Of a DNA stretch of 64,000 nt, positions 12,723-24,917 are shown one piece after another (the first letter of the stretch is position 1; each line of letters begins with the position of its first letter). The stretch comes from Protonemura montana (taxonomy: Eukaryota > Arthropoda > Insecta > Plecoptera > Nemouridae), in NCBI GenBank assembly GCA_947568835.1, contig OX387606.1:18509940-18573939 (forward strand), given 5' to 3'. The position numbers were made by a program, and so were the translations under genes. Under the pieces are notes generated by a model. It searched no databases, was not told the origin of the DNA, and worked only from the letters and a program-made list of their open reading frames with translations.

Positions 12723-13277
12723 GACCGTTTTCTGGTGGCGATGGGTAGGCATGAATGTGAAACGCAGTGCATTACGTTTAGAAATAGTGGCACCCGACAC
12801 AGACAGAGTTAATTACAATGATGGAGCAGCCCTTAAAGTCTTTAGGATGCTTAATTACTTCTTCATTCAACCTGACTACACCATGGCCTAGATAGAAACG
12901 TAGTAAAGAAAGCACCATGCTCAACGAATACTCCAAGAATTTGTGTAAAATAACGTGAAATCGCCTAAGCTAAAAATCACTCATTACAAAAGTAACGAGA
13001 TAACTGTATTTTGGAAATATCTGAACAAGTAACCATCTTGCTATGAGATGACGAGCCCATAGGGCAAAAGTGCCTGATTTTCTACCCATCCACACGAAAT
13101 ATCACAGTTTTATGGCTAAATTTCCTCGGTTTTCAGAAAACGGCATTGAATTCCAAGTCTTTATCTGTGATCCTGATTGATTCGTCCAATGACTAGGATG
13201 CCACGAGAATGATAAACGGATCGCGGGTCACGAGCGCTCCCAGCGTGTCACTCACGAAACTGCGGTCGTGGTGGAAA

Positions 13278-13290
13278 GGGGGGGGGGGGG
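13278..13290. repeat. Poly(G) homopolymer, 13 bases
   Basis: Thirteen consecutive G followed directly by CGTCGG. Confidence 0.93.
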
Positions 13291-15921
13291 CGTCGGTAGC
13301 GCAGATCCCTTCAGATTACTCTTGGATTGTCGCGGTCGCATAGTTGGCCGACCTGCCACCGCGCTCGCCACTGCCCGCTGCGAGCACGATACGAGTTATT
13401 ACTGGCCGCCATTGCTATACCTCACTTGTTGATATGCTTGCCATGAAGCTGTGGTGCACACTTGACTGTGGGGTCGACTTGAGGCGAATTCAGGAAATTT
13501 TGGTCGATTGTGAAGTTGAATCTTCGTGGCCGCCGCTTCTGTGGGTACTCCCGGTATGGCGGTTGTTCTGTCAACATTGACATGTTTTGGACACTCGTTA
13601 TTACTGACATTCAGTACCTGCTGTATACTATAATAATAGATCCATCATTCGTAAGCTTTTTATTATTTATTTGACGCAAATTTTATTTCAAAAGATGTGT
13701 TTTCTAACTGTGGTTCAACAGTCAAACGAAAGAAAATCTAGCAGTTTCTCCAAACTACGCTTGCTCCTTTCTCAAGATCACGAAATTTCAAATAGCTTCG
13801 AGAGTTTTGAAAATCACAAGATCAAGCTGAAAAACATTCTAGCAGCTACGCATCACTGTCAACGTACGATCGGATTACAACGCTAGCGAGCAGAGCCGTT
13901 GCCCATTTTGACATAACACGGGGGAACAGAGCGCACGCCACAAGGTCTGAAGCCATCGCGTTCCACGCCTCAGCATTGTGGCTGCAACTAGACGACTGCC
14001 GGCCTGAGAAATTATTAATACCTACCGTGACAACAGCAGCTTTACGAGGACCAACGCGGCAGTTGAACGCAGTTTTACACCAGATTTATAAAATTTCATT
14101 CCGACTGTTTCTATAATGCATGAAAGCTTATTCTTGTAGCCAGTGAGTATGTCGATGCTGGGGCTGCGTGACTAATTAGGTATGGCCTCATAAAACATTG
14201 TTGTATACGAAAACCAGGGTCTCCTCGACAATATCTTACCGGCTTTTTTTTTTATGAACATCTAAGTTATTATAACCCCATTTTTTTGCCTCGTCGTACC
14301 ACCAGACGACAGGCGCAGGTCCGCCATATGGTCGGCGCTGCATAGCGGGTTTCTTACAAGATTCATATTCTATACAATTTGAAAGATTGGTCCTTGATAT
14401 TTTCTTGAGACGTTTTTTTCCCCTCCCGGGTATTCATCGAAGTGGACAATGGAGCTAAAAGTTCCGAAAGTGGATTCATTACGACCAATGATTAGCTCAT
14501 TAAAGGCACTTTACATGCGATTTACATGGCGCTGAAAGGGTAAATAAAATGAATGCCCAACGAAAAGGGTTAATTTTTATTGCCATGTGCCGAGTTTGAT
14601 GCAGCAAGATAAAATCATTACAATGACTAGTTTAAACTTTGATATAAACACATTAAATAGTGATGGAAGTCAGTAATTGTAATGACGTTCCCTCCTCGGT
14701 AGTTACCACTGTCATTAGTGGCCGACTGCAAGAGCCCGGCGTGATATCGCTACTCAAATTAAACATTTTATGAAACAAAGTTTTTATTTAGTTTTTATGA
14801 TAAGTTCATCTCGACTCCGTAGCCAACTTAACACAATGAGAAAAAAACGAAGTGAAGATCTCAAAAAATAAAAAAAGCATATCATAATTCCATAATGCTC
14901 CAATTAAATAGTTAAAAAACTTTACTTACACTCTAAAAAAAAGCAGAAAAAATCTTATCTCATCTTAAAAAAAACAACATAATTTTGTGTTTAACCAGAA
15001 CAATGCATATATTTTAATAATCACCCCGGTTACATTCCGAAAACGAACTAAAAACGTACAAAATAGGCATAAATAGGTTTCAGACCATAACCTTCCAAAG
15101 CGATCCCAATCAAGCAAGCGAACGAGTCGTTCGGCACCAGAATCGGGGCTATTAAACCGTCGGGACTGGGTGCTTTCAAGGGGCGCTATCTTCATCACCT
15201 GGCTCATTAGTCCCGCGCGCCGCCTGATTTCGCGTTGATTTCATTCGGTCATATACGCATGTGTCTCGCCGCTGGCATCAACCCTGCTTGATGTTAATTA
15301 CCGTGATAGACATGAGCATACTATTAGCATAAGCGCGCGTGCAACTGATAGGGCAGCACACGCGACTCCACGTACATACACCTTTACCTAGCACTGCACT
15401 TCAAAGGTTAATTGGCTTCATGCATAAATAACGTACACGTATGAATATTTAAATCAATTATTGTCGACTTTTTTTTTACACTAGCGCGTTGCTCTGTGCT
15501 TTTTTTTTGAAGTGTTTTTTCATATGTGTGTGTTTTTTGTTATCGTTATCGTGTAATATGTAAGCTCTTAAAAAATGTGCGGGGTATGTGGAATTGAGTC
15601 TGCGCCGGTTAGCTTCAAAGGGATACTCAGGTAATTGGTTAAATACCTTGAACGTTAATAATTATAAGCATGATCTAATTATGTACGGATAGATCAATGA
15701 ATGACGGGATTTAGAGATGAAAGGTTATCATTAATCAATTGATTCTAGGATGCGCGGAAAATTTGAACTGCCATCGCTAATTTCCAAAAAGTTCATACAC
15801 CATGTCGTGCTAATCTGCACAATATATGCATTCTACATTCTATGAAGTGTATCACATGAATTTCACATTTGCTAATAGGATATGATATTTGTACGAAGCA
15901 AATGAGACAGCGCAACAATTT

Positions 15922-15952
15922 GAATGCGTCGAATGCAACGCGAATGCAACGC
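15922..15952. repeat. GAATGCAACGC direct repeats, 11-bp period
   Basis: Two exact adjacent copies of GAATGCAACGC (15931-15941 and 15942-15952) are preceded by a shortened copy, GAATGCGTC (15922-15930). The period is close to one DNA helical turn. Each unit contains ATGCAA, which resembles a POU or C/EBP half-site; that reading is inference. Confidence 0.8.
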
Positions 15953-18900
15953 AAATTGCAGCAAAAAGTCCAATGTGATGCAGTATGATGAAGCTGTTTT
16001 TCTTTCGAATGTGCACAACGTACATCAACCAAATTGTAATTGTGTTCATTCTGAGCGTTAATAGATTTTGATGTGCTGAGATAGATAAACTAACTTGGAA
16101 CATATACTGTCGAGCGGTATTGTCGCTGTTTTTATTCTATTTTTTCCACTATGGTGGAATTTTCAGTTTATTTTGGAATTGAGTCCCTATCAATATGCAA
16201 GCACAGGAAATAAATTTTTATTGGAAAATTAGAAGAACATTTTTCTACCGAGGAAGTAAAGCTGAAAACGCTGGACCAGACAATTCTCATTTCCCAAAGA
16301 CCACTCTTCCGTCATCCATCCCTTATATACCTCCTATCTTTTCTAAGCCAAGCATCCCTAATCTTTCAGCAATTGGTACAATGTATCATAGAGAATCTGT
16401 GTGGATGAGGACACTGCAAAGGTGGATTAGTAACACCTTGACTTACTATGAGCATCAACGGTAGTGGACTTGGCGTGAAGTCGCTAGTAACTTCTAAAAT
16501 ATTCACCAAGCCGAGCGAAGACTTGCCAGGGGACAAGTGGGTAGAACAGATGCGACATACATTTTAAATGAACATTATATTGTTCACGTGCGGATGACAA
16601 CATACCTGACCTATCCAACGTCACCGTACGTGGTTCGAAGAGGATTTTATTATTTTATCAAAAACCAAACTGCTTACGTTACGAGTACTTAAAACACTGT
16701 CATCTTAGGCACACTCAAAGTCCTAGTCTTGGATACCTAGAGCATGCACTTTAAGAAAAGGAGTAGAAAATAAATAACTTATTTTCCGCTGATTGCACGA
16801 GTGCCCTTCAAAGATTGGCACAAAAACGAGACGCCAAGGATATTAAATACCTTCAACTGCACGAATTGTTTTCCTCGCGATGTCTATACAACGCTCCTAA
16901 CATCCAATTTAAGTTTAACCGTCGGTTAAATCTATCGACGAAACACAATCGAAAATGCACGTGACAGGAAATCTGTTCGTTAATGGATCGCGTATTTCGT
17001 GGCATGCCATGAATTTTCACGTGCGTTTTTTGGCAGTGAAGAGGTCGAACAATAAAAGATTTGGTAAGAAAACTATATAACCAAGCGATGTGTCAAACAA
17101 GTAATATTCTCATCCATCATCGGTGAAGACTTCACTCACGCTTCTTGGCTCCGCTCGCATTCGAGACCGAGCAATCACGCGATTTCCTTGCTTTCCTTGC
17201 TTTTATTATTTATCACCTCTCCTGTGCAATACGGGCACAACGCTCGGCTTCTACCGGGGCTTGTACCTATGAAGCGACGCTCTCGAACGTGGGGGTCTCC
17301 ATGCGAGCTTGCCACGTACAAGGGTAGGTCGATCTGTGCTGGTCATGCTGGCGGTGCCAGGGGGGAGGGGGGCGCCAAGAGTGTGAAACGTACACCAATC
17401 GAAACCAGCAGAAATGTAGGCGAGTCGAGCGCGTTTTCCTACATTACATTTCCTGAATTACCGGCGTATCTTGCCCCAGCATGCACTAAAAGCAACATAT
17501 CGGGAGATGAGGTTTCGTGGAAAAGGGTGCATAAGAAAACAGCTTCAATTCGAAAAGAAAAACAAACAAAAAACACTGCCTGTGTGTGTGTTACCAAGAT
17601 GGAAAATCTGTTTCGAGCCCCCCTCACAGGTTGGCTCACGCATTTGGCGAAGCTTACTTGTAATTTGAGTGTAATATAATTAATACTCTGGGGATGAGAG
17701 AAGGTGAGACTCGCGCATTCTTCAGTTATGCCCGTGTTGCAGTAAGATCCAAGAGAATTTTTCTAGCGCTCCCTTCGGTGGAACAAAGTTGATTTGTAAG
17801 GAATACATAGAGAGGAGAGCGAAATTGTAAGAGTTATTGGAAGTTTTGTGTGCTAGACAAAAATACAAATCAAAAGTTAGCTGTCAAAAGCACAAATCAT
17901 GCGGCTGTGCACGCCAATGGCAGGGATATTGGAATATGTCGGCTTTGCGTTCCACGAGCTAAAACCTCTTCATTTCCGGTCTAAGATGAGGGAATTTTCA
18001 TTCCGTTTCCGTTCCCTGCGCTAATGGAGCTGGCTGCCCCGACTTATCGTGCTGCTAAAGCCGAAGCCAGCGGCGCGATCACAGTGGCCCGAAAAGCGAA
18101 CGCAACGCGAGCACCGGAGGGTGGAACATGTAGTCATTACGTTTGCTGTAATTTTCTTAGATCACTCGAAAATCCAAATGAAACGAATTATCTTCGCTGG
18201 CTCCTTTTATGAGCTCATTCCGATTTCGCAGACAAAATACTCTCGTGCATTTAATGACATTTTTCATCAAAAAGATGAAACGAAAGTTCATACACGTAAT
18301 CATTATATAAATCATAATGTACATACATATATCTACGAAACTTTGATCTAATAATAGACAAACATCGTCTTCGTTCTTCCAGCGTTCCAACAAAAACGTA
18401 TAACGAGTGCTTGAAAGGCTTCTCGATTTTAAAGATTACAAGGCAAGATCATAACGCCTAATTAAACTATACTCCTCGCCATGTCTTTCATGGCAGTCTC
18501 ATACGGCTAATCAAAATAAAATGTAATATGGACGCTATCTTACGTTTGACATGAAGGATGCTGAAATATGGCACGGGCTACGAGATAGAACAGCAGCTGG
18601 CACACGAGTCCTCCACGGGCTAAGAATGCGCATGTGCAGACAACGAATATTTCGGAACCAACCTGCCCGAAAAGAGGTCCGCTAATAACTGAGCCCCCTC
18701 GCAGCTACCCCTTCCAGAGATCACAACAGACCTTCGAACGAGACGCCTTGGGTGTCCGACGGCCGGCGCTCAATCACGCTACTTCATTGTCTTCATTTCG
18801 CCATGATTCCTTTTCATATTTACAGCCCGCGATAAAAATTGAGCCGACATGCAAATGAACGTGATGAAATGTTTGAAAAAACCAGAAATCAGGTCGATTT

Positions 18901-21179
18901 AGATTAAAATACATCACAAGGTCTGGCCAACGTTACATAAATGTCGGTTTATTATTTGATTAGAGATTGACCAAAAAAGTTTATTCCTTGGGCACCCGAC
19001 TGAACTATTCTCTGACCTATTTCTCGCTGTGCACCGCTTAGAACGAAGTGATATCAAGAAAGAAAATCTTTAAACTGTGCCCGACTGCTCCACACCCCAC
19101 AGTTTGCCACGCACAGTTTGCGTTTCGAATATGTCTTGATCGGGTGACAATTTTCCAACCGAAATTCCTCTCACATCACCAAAGTGATAACTATCTCAAA
19201 AACAATAGATGTGCGTGACTGGAGATGCTTTCTCTTTCAAGAAACGCTAGACGTCGGTGCGTTATGTTATAAATAAGTTTAATGTGGCAATAAAGAGATG
19301 TGAACGTAATAAAGTAAAGCAGATGGCAAAGGTCCATCCATCTTCGCAAAGAACAACCTGTGATATAAGTCAGCACGCGACTTGCCACCGGCTCTGTGGA
19401 TCCTCATTATCATATTAAACAGCCTGCACCTCTGCTGAATGAAGGTGCTATTGTTTTTATATTACTGTGTTTATTGCCTGCGAAACGTCAAATCTTCCAC
19501 TGAAATCAGTTTATGATCTCGCCCAGATATAGGAATTATATGGTGGTGTCATCAATCAAATCCACGCGCCAACAAAAATTTGTTTATAGTAGCTTGTCAA
19601 AATCGCAGCGAACAAAAAAAAATTCAAAAATTATTTATACATGCTCTTTTTTACCTTATCCTTGCGAAATCGAGAGTTTTAAAGCTTAGACCACATCTTC
19701 TGGTAGGCAAGGCACAGCAGTTGAACATTTGCTTTCCGGATTTGATAGTTACCCTACCTTCTAAGCAAGTTATTCGGATTCCATCATGACTGGTCAGTAC
19801 GTACTTTCGAATTCTACAACCTCACGTGAGCTCCATCAGGATTTCTTTAATTTAAAGTCTAAATAATTGATGAAACACCCGCGCGGCAAACGAGCAAAAG
19901 TAAAATTAATCTCATTATGTCTGGTTTAGCCTGTGCGAACTGATTGTTTATCCAACTAATTAAACATTGTAATTGATATTAGCCGACTTACTTCAGTCGA
20001 GGTGTAACAGAGCCAACTTTGCGAGTTTCTAAGGACAATAGCTCTTATCTCTGCCGAACAACACTTACCTAGAACAAAAGGAAAAGAGAACATCATTAGA
20101 TTTCGTTTAAGCTGCAACTACGTTCACACGAGCATAAGCATAATTAATTTACTAAATTTCAACTTAAAATATCATACTTGGCTATCCTGGTCTGCAGACA
20201 ATTGGCATAACTGGAAATCCTGAAAATTTTCTGACAAAGTCTCACATAACCTCAAAACAAGTCTGCTTTTTGTATAAACTATAGAGTGTCTTGCCCTTTT
20301 AAAATACCAATGCGTGCTTACGCGAAGGTAATTTCCGCATTTATTCGCGATAAGGAGAGCATTTTCGCGATTGCCGTCGCGGTTCTCACGCTAATTTGCA
20401 TTACGTTCCTTAGTCAGCAGCCGCAGTGATCATTTGCACATGACTCAAGTCGTAAGCCGTGGACAGTTGGATGCACTTAGCGCAAACTTAGAGCACACTT
20501 TGCTATGGTTGCTGTGTTTCAGGAAAATTGTAAGGCACAGCAGAAGTTGGTTAAGTAATTGCTGTATTTTAAACGCATGTAATGACTGTACATAGGACGC
20601 TTTATATTTTATTATACGGCATTGCAATATGCGAAACATGTGTTGCTTTTGAACGCACATAAACAGTGCGTTTAGCAGGTTTATTTTAATATTCTGTGAT
20701 GGCTTGCGAAACAAGGGGAGGCTTACTAATTTACAAAGCATAAAGGTTACCCACCGAACGCCCGACCGGGCCAAATGGTTTATCCATATTGAATTTCAAT
20801 TTACAAACTCCAAATATTCTAAAGATGAATATGAACGGAAAGGTTGTGTAAGGGGTTTTCAAATAACGGCCACATCGTTACGAGGTGAAACATTAAATTC
20901 ATTAATCAAAAATTAAACTTGAAATAAAAATAATTAATTATTAAAGTACATGTTCGCGTTCGTACATCTAGTGTATATCCTTTTCAGTTTTTTGTTACCC
21001 CGCGCTCGTTTGCATGGTGGCGCCATGGTCTCAACTATTTGAACAGGATTGAAAGTTTGGGAACACCAACGTGCCTCGCCGCTCTGCGCTCGGAACGTGT
21101 AGCACTGCACTGTTCCATCGACCCGCGACTCGCGCGGCCCATTGTACGTACTGCGTAATTAATCTGTTAGTGACAGTTT
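15953..21179. other. Non-coding stretch, little structure
   Basis: No supported gene. A relatively CpG-poor open frame lies at 16195-16464 (plus, about 89 codons), with no recognisable domain. Apart from the odd palindrome at 16914-16930, nothing distinctive was seen up to the CRE-like site at 21180. Confidence 0.55.
16914..16930. promoter_or_regulatory. Near-perfect palindrome with AACCG/CGGTT halves
   Basis: TTTAACCG and CGGTTAAA are separated by a single T. The AACCG/CGGTT halves match the two halves of the Grainyhead/CP2 consensus AACCGGTT with one extra base between them. The extra base may disrupt dimer spacing, so binding is uncertain. Confidence 0.25.
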
Positions 21180-21187
21180 TGACGTCA
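21180..21187. promoter_or_regulatory. Full CRE palindrome TGACGTCA
   Basis: An exact cAMP-response element, the dimeric bZIP (CREB/ATF) site, lies in TTTTGACGTCATCAATC. Roughly one 8-mer match is expected by chance in 64 kb, so functional weight is low. A GGCGTC hairpin and a CGT repeat follow within 120 bp. Confidence 0.3.
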
Positions 21188-21255
21188 TCAATCACCACCT
21201 AATTGCTGTTGAAAGAACCGAAACGCTTTCATCTCGTCATCATCGTCATCGCCGT

Positions 21256-21298
21256 GGCGTCGTGACGCCCGACGCCGACACCGCCGTCGTCGTCGTCA
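21256..21298. repeat. GGCGTC/GACGCC hairpin plus (CGT)n
   Basis: GGCGTC (21256-21261) and GACGCC (21264-21269) form a perfect 6-bp inverted pair with a 2-nt spacer. A second GACGCC and a CGTCGTCGTCGTC run follow directly. It is a member of the inverted-repeat family described in the findings. Confidence 0.8.
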
Positions 21299-24200
21299 TT
21301 ATTGTACCAGTCATTAGCAATCATCTATCTCATGACAAGATTAATATCGCGTGCCAATCATATGATCAAATCGTCAGTTTAATTCACCGAGCTACTAATG
21401 AATTTCTCACATATCACTTTCCCACATTACATTGCAATCAATCAGTGGTAATGAAGAATCGATGTGAATACACGAAAACGACATGGCTTCGGCAACAAGA
21501 GTCAGCATCACGACTCTATAACTGTGCTGTTTACCAATCTCGCATTTAAACCCTCGGCAACGATGCAAACGTGTGAAATCACGGGGGTGGAAATGTCTAA
21601 TAATATCACCGTAATGCTCCAACGCAAATTTTGGCATTACACTCAATTCACTGGATTACAATGTTACGAATCCCATGCAGAAGAACATCTTGATCCAACA
21701 CCGAGATAAAGAAATTGCTTTCTCACAAATATACTAGTAATTTGCACCATCGCAAAACAATAACTTATACCATTAGCAAAGCAATTATGAGTGTTAAGCT
21801 AGCAGATATTGGCCACGTACACATTTGCATTTTGGTCATTAGATGTCGTCTTCCTCCCTATGCGATAGCAGCGTGGTCAGCGGGGGCATGTTCTGGCTCC
21901 TGCACCAATATCTTGCCGGCTAATGGTTTATCGCCCTGCTGCAGTCACCTTATATTAGATAGGAGTCGGCCATAGCGAGAATCAATGCGAGATATGAACT
22001 AAGAGTGCGGATTGTGACAGCTGTACCGAATGGTCTGCATTATTATGGGGAGGAAAGGTACAGGAACGGCCAAGAGAAATCTCGCGTGAGTTTTCTTTTT
22101 TCAGTTTGTTTTTCTCTCTGTGGTAATGTGCATGAGCTGGAAAAGGGTCACCAGAGTCAGAGAAAAGCATCTTGAAATGAAAACTACCACCCTATGTTGC
22201 TCCTTTTGTTCACGAGAATCGTGCTACGTGAAATCTTAGACATCTTACAGCATGTTTATAAGAGAACGTTGCGTTTTCGTGAAATCTTACATAAGATACC
22301 GTATCTCATAGTAATTCCAAGATGTTGCAAGTTATTATTTAAACTGTACTGCGGTACATCATGTGGTCCATATGAAATCAATTGGCCGACGTAATGTTAT
22401 GTTGGTATTGTATTTGTTTCCAATATGCCACGAAACACAAGACGAGTGTCCCTTCCCTTATTGTGAAAGCAGACTGGAGGGGCGATGACAAATTAAATTG
22501 ACAGAAAGCTCATACATTCCATTTCCGTGGCCAGAAATAGAAGGGAATAACAACCACACCGTTATCACAAGAGAACCGATTTCCAATCAATCGATATACT
22601 TAACATTTGACCAGGTAAACACCGGGTCGATTCTTGTCGGAAAGCCAGATTGACGCAGTTCAGGTACACGTATCAACAGAGAGTGGTGTTTAATACGGTG
22701 TACAGTGATTATTCCCGTGTATTTAATTCATGTTATCTAATTGGTAAAGCTCCCCGAGCCACCCTCCGATACGTCGCCCGATTCCCACCCTCCAGCTATA
22801 ATGAGTCGCCGTCATGAGTGTTGCATTACCGACTGTTCGATTGTCTGTCGTGCTCTTTTGTGCTCGCCGGTCCGATTCCTGCGATCGAGCGCATGGAGTA
22901 CCTAATTAGTAATGGCTAGGGCACCGCATCAGTCGGCCAGTCCGTCGGTCAGCCAGGAACCAACCCCGCAATGGCAATTGCTGCTTCTGGACATCATTAG
23001 TTCGGTAGAGTGAGAACCATACAAAGCACGCTTTGTTTAAACTCGCAATACTCTCTACAAAAAAAATAGCGATTTTTTTAAAATGCTTTTTCCCCATTAA
23101 TATGTAGCAATAGGTAGTTCTAGATATTCATCATATGTAACTGAATTTGTTCAAACGAAAATAACCCCCGTGCAATATGAGAAGTCAGAGTACTAATTCA
23201 GAAAAAAAAAAAATGCGCGGAGATGTAAATTAAACTGCAAAGTCGTAATATCAAAAAGTACAGCGCGAATGTCGGCGCCCTTCGTTAATTTAAATTGCCC
23301 ACTCAAACGAATTGTGTTGAAAATTCGTTTTATTCGGACACATATTTCTTAGTTTGCCAGCGGTTTACTGCCGACGATAACTGTCAAATGTGTGTCTGCA
23401 GCGAATATTTGCGCCGAGTTGCGTGCGTGCATCTGCTCCGTTTCGGGCAGAGATGAAACAATGATGAAGAGCAAAGAGATGACAGATCGATGTAAGGTCG
23501 GTAACAGCTGATTTCCACAGAGAACGTAGCCAGGGTGAAGATTTCCCAGCAGACTCGTAGCATTGCTCACTACTGGTGCCCTCACACCGACGCCGACGTC
23601 GTCGCTGCACTTCAGCGCGGACGCTTCGGTGACGGAAAATGGGATACATCCCATGCATGTGTGTTAAATGTCATTCTCATTTGTGTCTCTTGCAATTGAT
23701 AGCAGAAGGCGATGGAATTAAAACCGTGGGTGATGATGCTACGGAAAACATCGTTTTGTTTTTCCGTCCTGTTGATTTTGCCCCGGGAAATGCACGGTCA
23801 TATCTGTTTTCTACTCGTGTGCGATCAACATTTTCGTTGTCATTTGATATTGTTTTAGCGACGCTTGTCTCCGATATCTAATTTCGGCAGAATAAAAATA
23901 TATCATTGTGGTGGTTTCGGTCGGACACAGTATTTGATAAAACAGTATCAAATGTTTGGTAAACTGTGTAACGTGGTAATGTGCGATTGTAATCACATCT
24001 AAAAAAAAAACTTGAATTTAAAAGTGACGTGTTATGTTTGTATGCCTGGTGGACGCTTTAAAAATTTCATCGCGAATGTTCTTCGTCGGCTAGTAATAAA
24101 AATACTCAATAGTCTTCCAATTGAAACACAGCTCAAGTGAGCATTGTCGTTTTATTTGTAAGCACCGCCAATTTTTTGAACAATGCTAAACCAACCAAAG

Positions 24201-24592
24201 GGTCGAGCGCCGAATCAATTCTGACAGCGGGTAATTATATCAAATTATAAACAATTGCCATAGTTCAAACAAAGAATCCATGGTTCAAAAATTCTGACTG
24301 AACTATTAAATTAGTGGTACATGTTGCGAATTGCAAAAATACAAAACACAAACTTAAGGCAACGCAATTACGGTGTTCTTAGTTATTATTTCCATCTGTT
24401 TATGCAAGTTAATTGGAAGTTTCTACCCGTTCCTTTATTCTTATGAAGTTGTTATTTCACGAAACTTGTATAATTACACAATGCAATTATGCAAATTTCA
24501 TGAAGCACTACTCCATGTTTGACTCCAATAGTTTTACCATAGTTTTACTTTTATTTTTTTATTTTCTGTCCGACTGGAATCGCTGGGGGCGC
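21299..24592. other. Non-coding stretch
   Basis: No supported gene; frames reach about 100 codons without recognisable domains. A CGACGTCG palindrome beside a GACGCC word sits at about 23589-23601. Otherwise I see nothing distinctive. Confidence 0.55.
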
Positions 24593-24917
24593 CTCCTCTC
24601 TAATCCCGTGGCTCGGATGCACGTACGCTATATACCTGCAGCCAGCAAACCACATGGTCTTGAAACCAAATATGGTTTTTGCTGGTTTGTGCCAACAGCA
24701 CGCCCGGACCAAGCCGCTGGTACGGTCAGTGTGGGTGTCTCAAAGACCCAACCAGCGTCAGGTGGGTTGCGAGGAACCTTACACCTACGAGCACGCTACC
24801 TGAGACCTAGCTCGTTACATCGTGGTCCACACACAGGGATCTACAATCCCTTGCGATGAAACGATTAAATCCCCTCAGGGATTCGATAAAAAAAAAACGC
24901 GACTTTGTAGATCCCTG
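24593..24917. other. Dense fold-back block of unknown nature
   Basis: This block holds several short inverted repeats. One hairpin at 24642-24685 pairs CCAGCAAACC with GGTTTTTGCTGG around a 2-nt bulge. A second at about 24680-24700 pairs TGCTGGTT with AACAGCA. Further weak fold-backs lie at 24730-24800. It ends in a perfect 13-bp inverted repeat (24834-24846 with 24905-24917). An open frame of 148 codons crosses most of it but begins upstream at a non-ATG codon and resembles nothing known to me. A structured RNA, a decayed mobile element or chance are all possible. Confidence 0.35.
24834..24917. repeat. 13-bp perfect inverted repeat, nested
   Basis: CAGGGATCTACAA (24834-24846) is exactly complementary to TTGTAGATCCCTG (24905-24917). 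The 58-nt spacer contains a further 6-bp perfect hairpin, AATCCC-CTCA-GGGATT (24868-24883), whose right arm continues a second CAGGGAT word, and an A10 run. I saw no target-site duplication outside the arms. Confidence 0.8.

Larger units (their letters stand above)
12515..15921. other. AT-rich non-coding stretch
   Basis: No gene supported; the longest frames are about 80 codons. It contains long A or T runs (14240-14290 and 14840-14980). A 12-bp palindrome, AATCAATTGATT, lies at 15733-15744 and resembles back-to-back homeodomain cores, but palindromes of this length are expected several times by chance. Confidence 0.6.
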
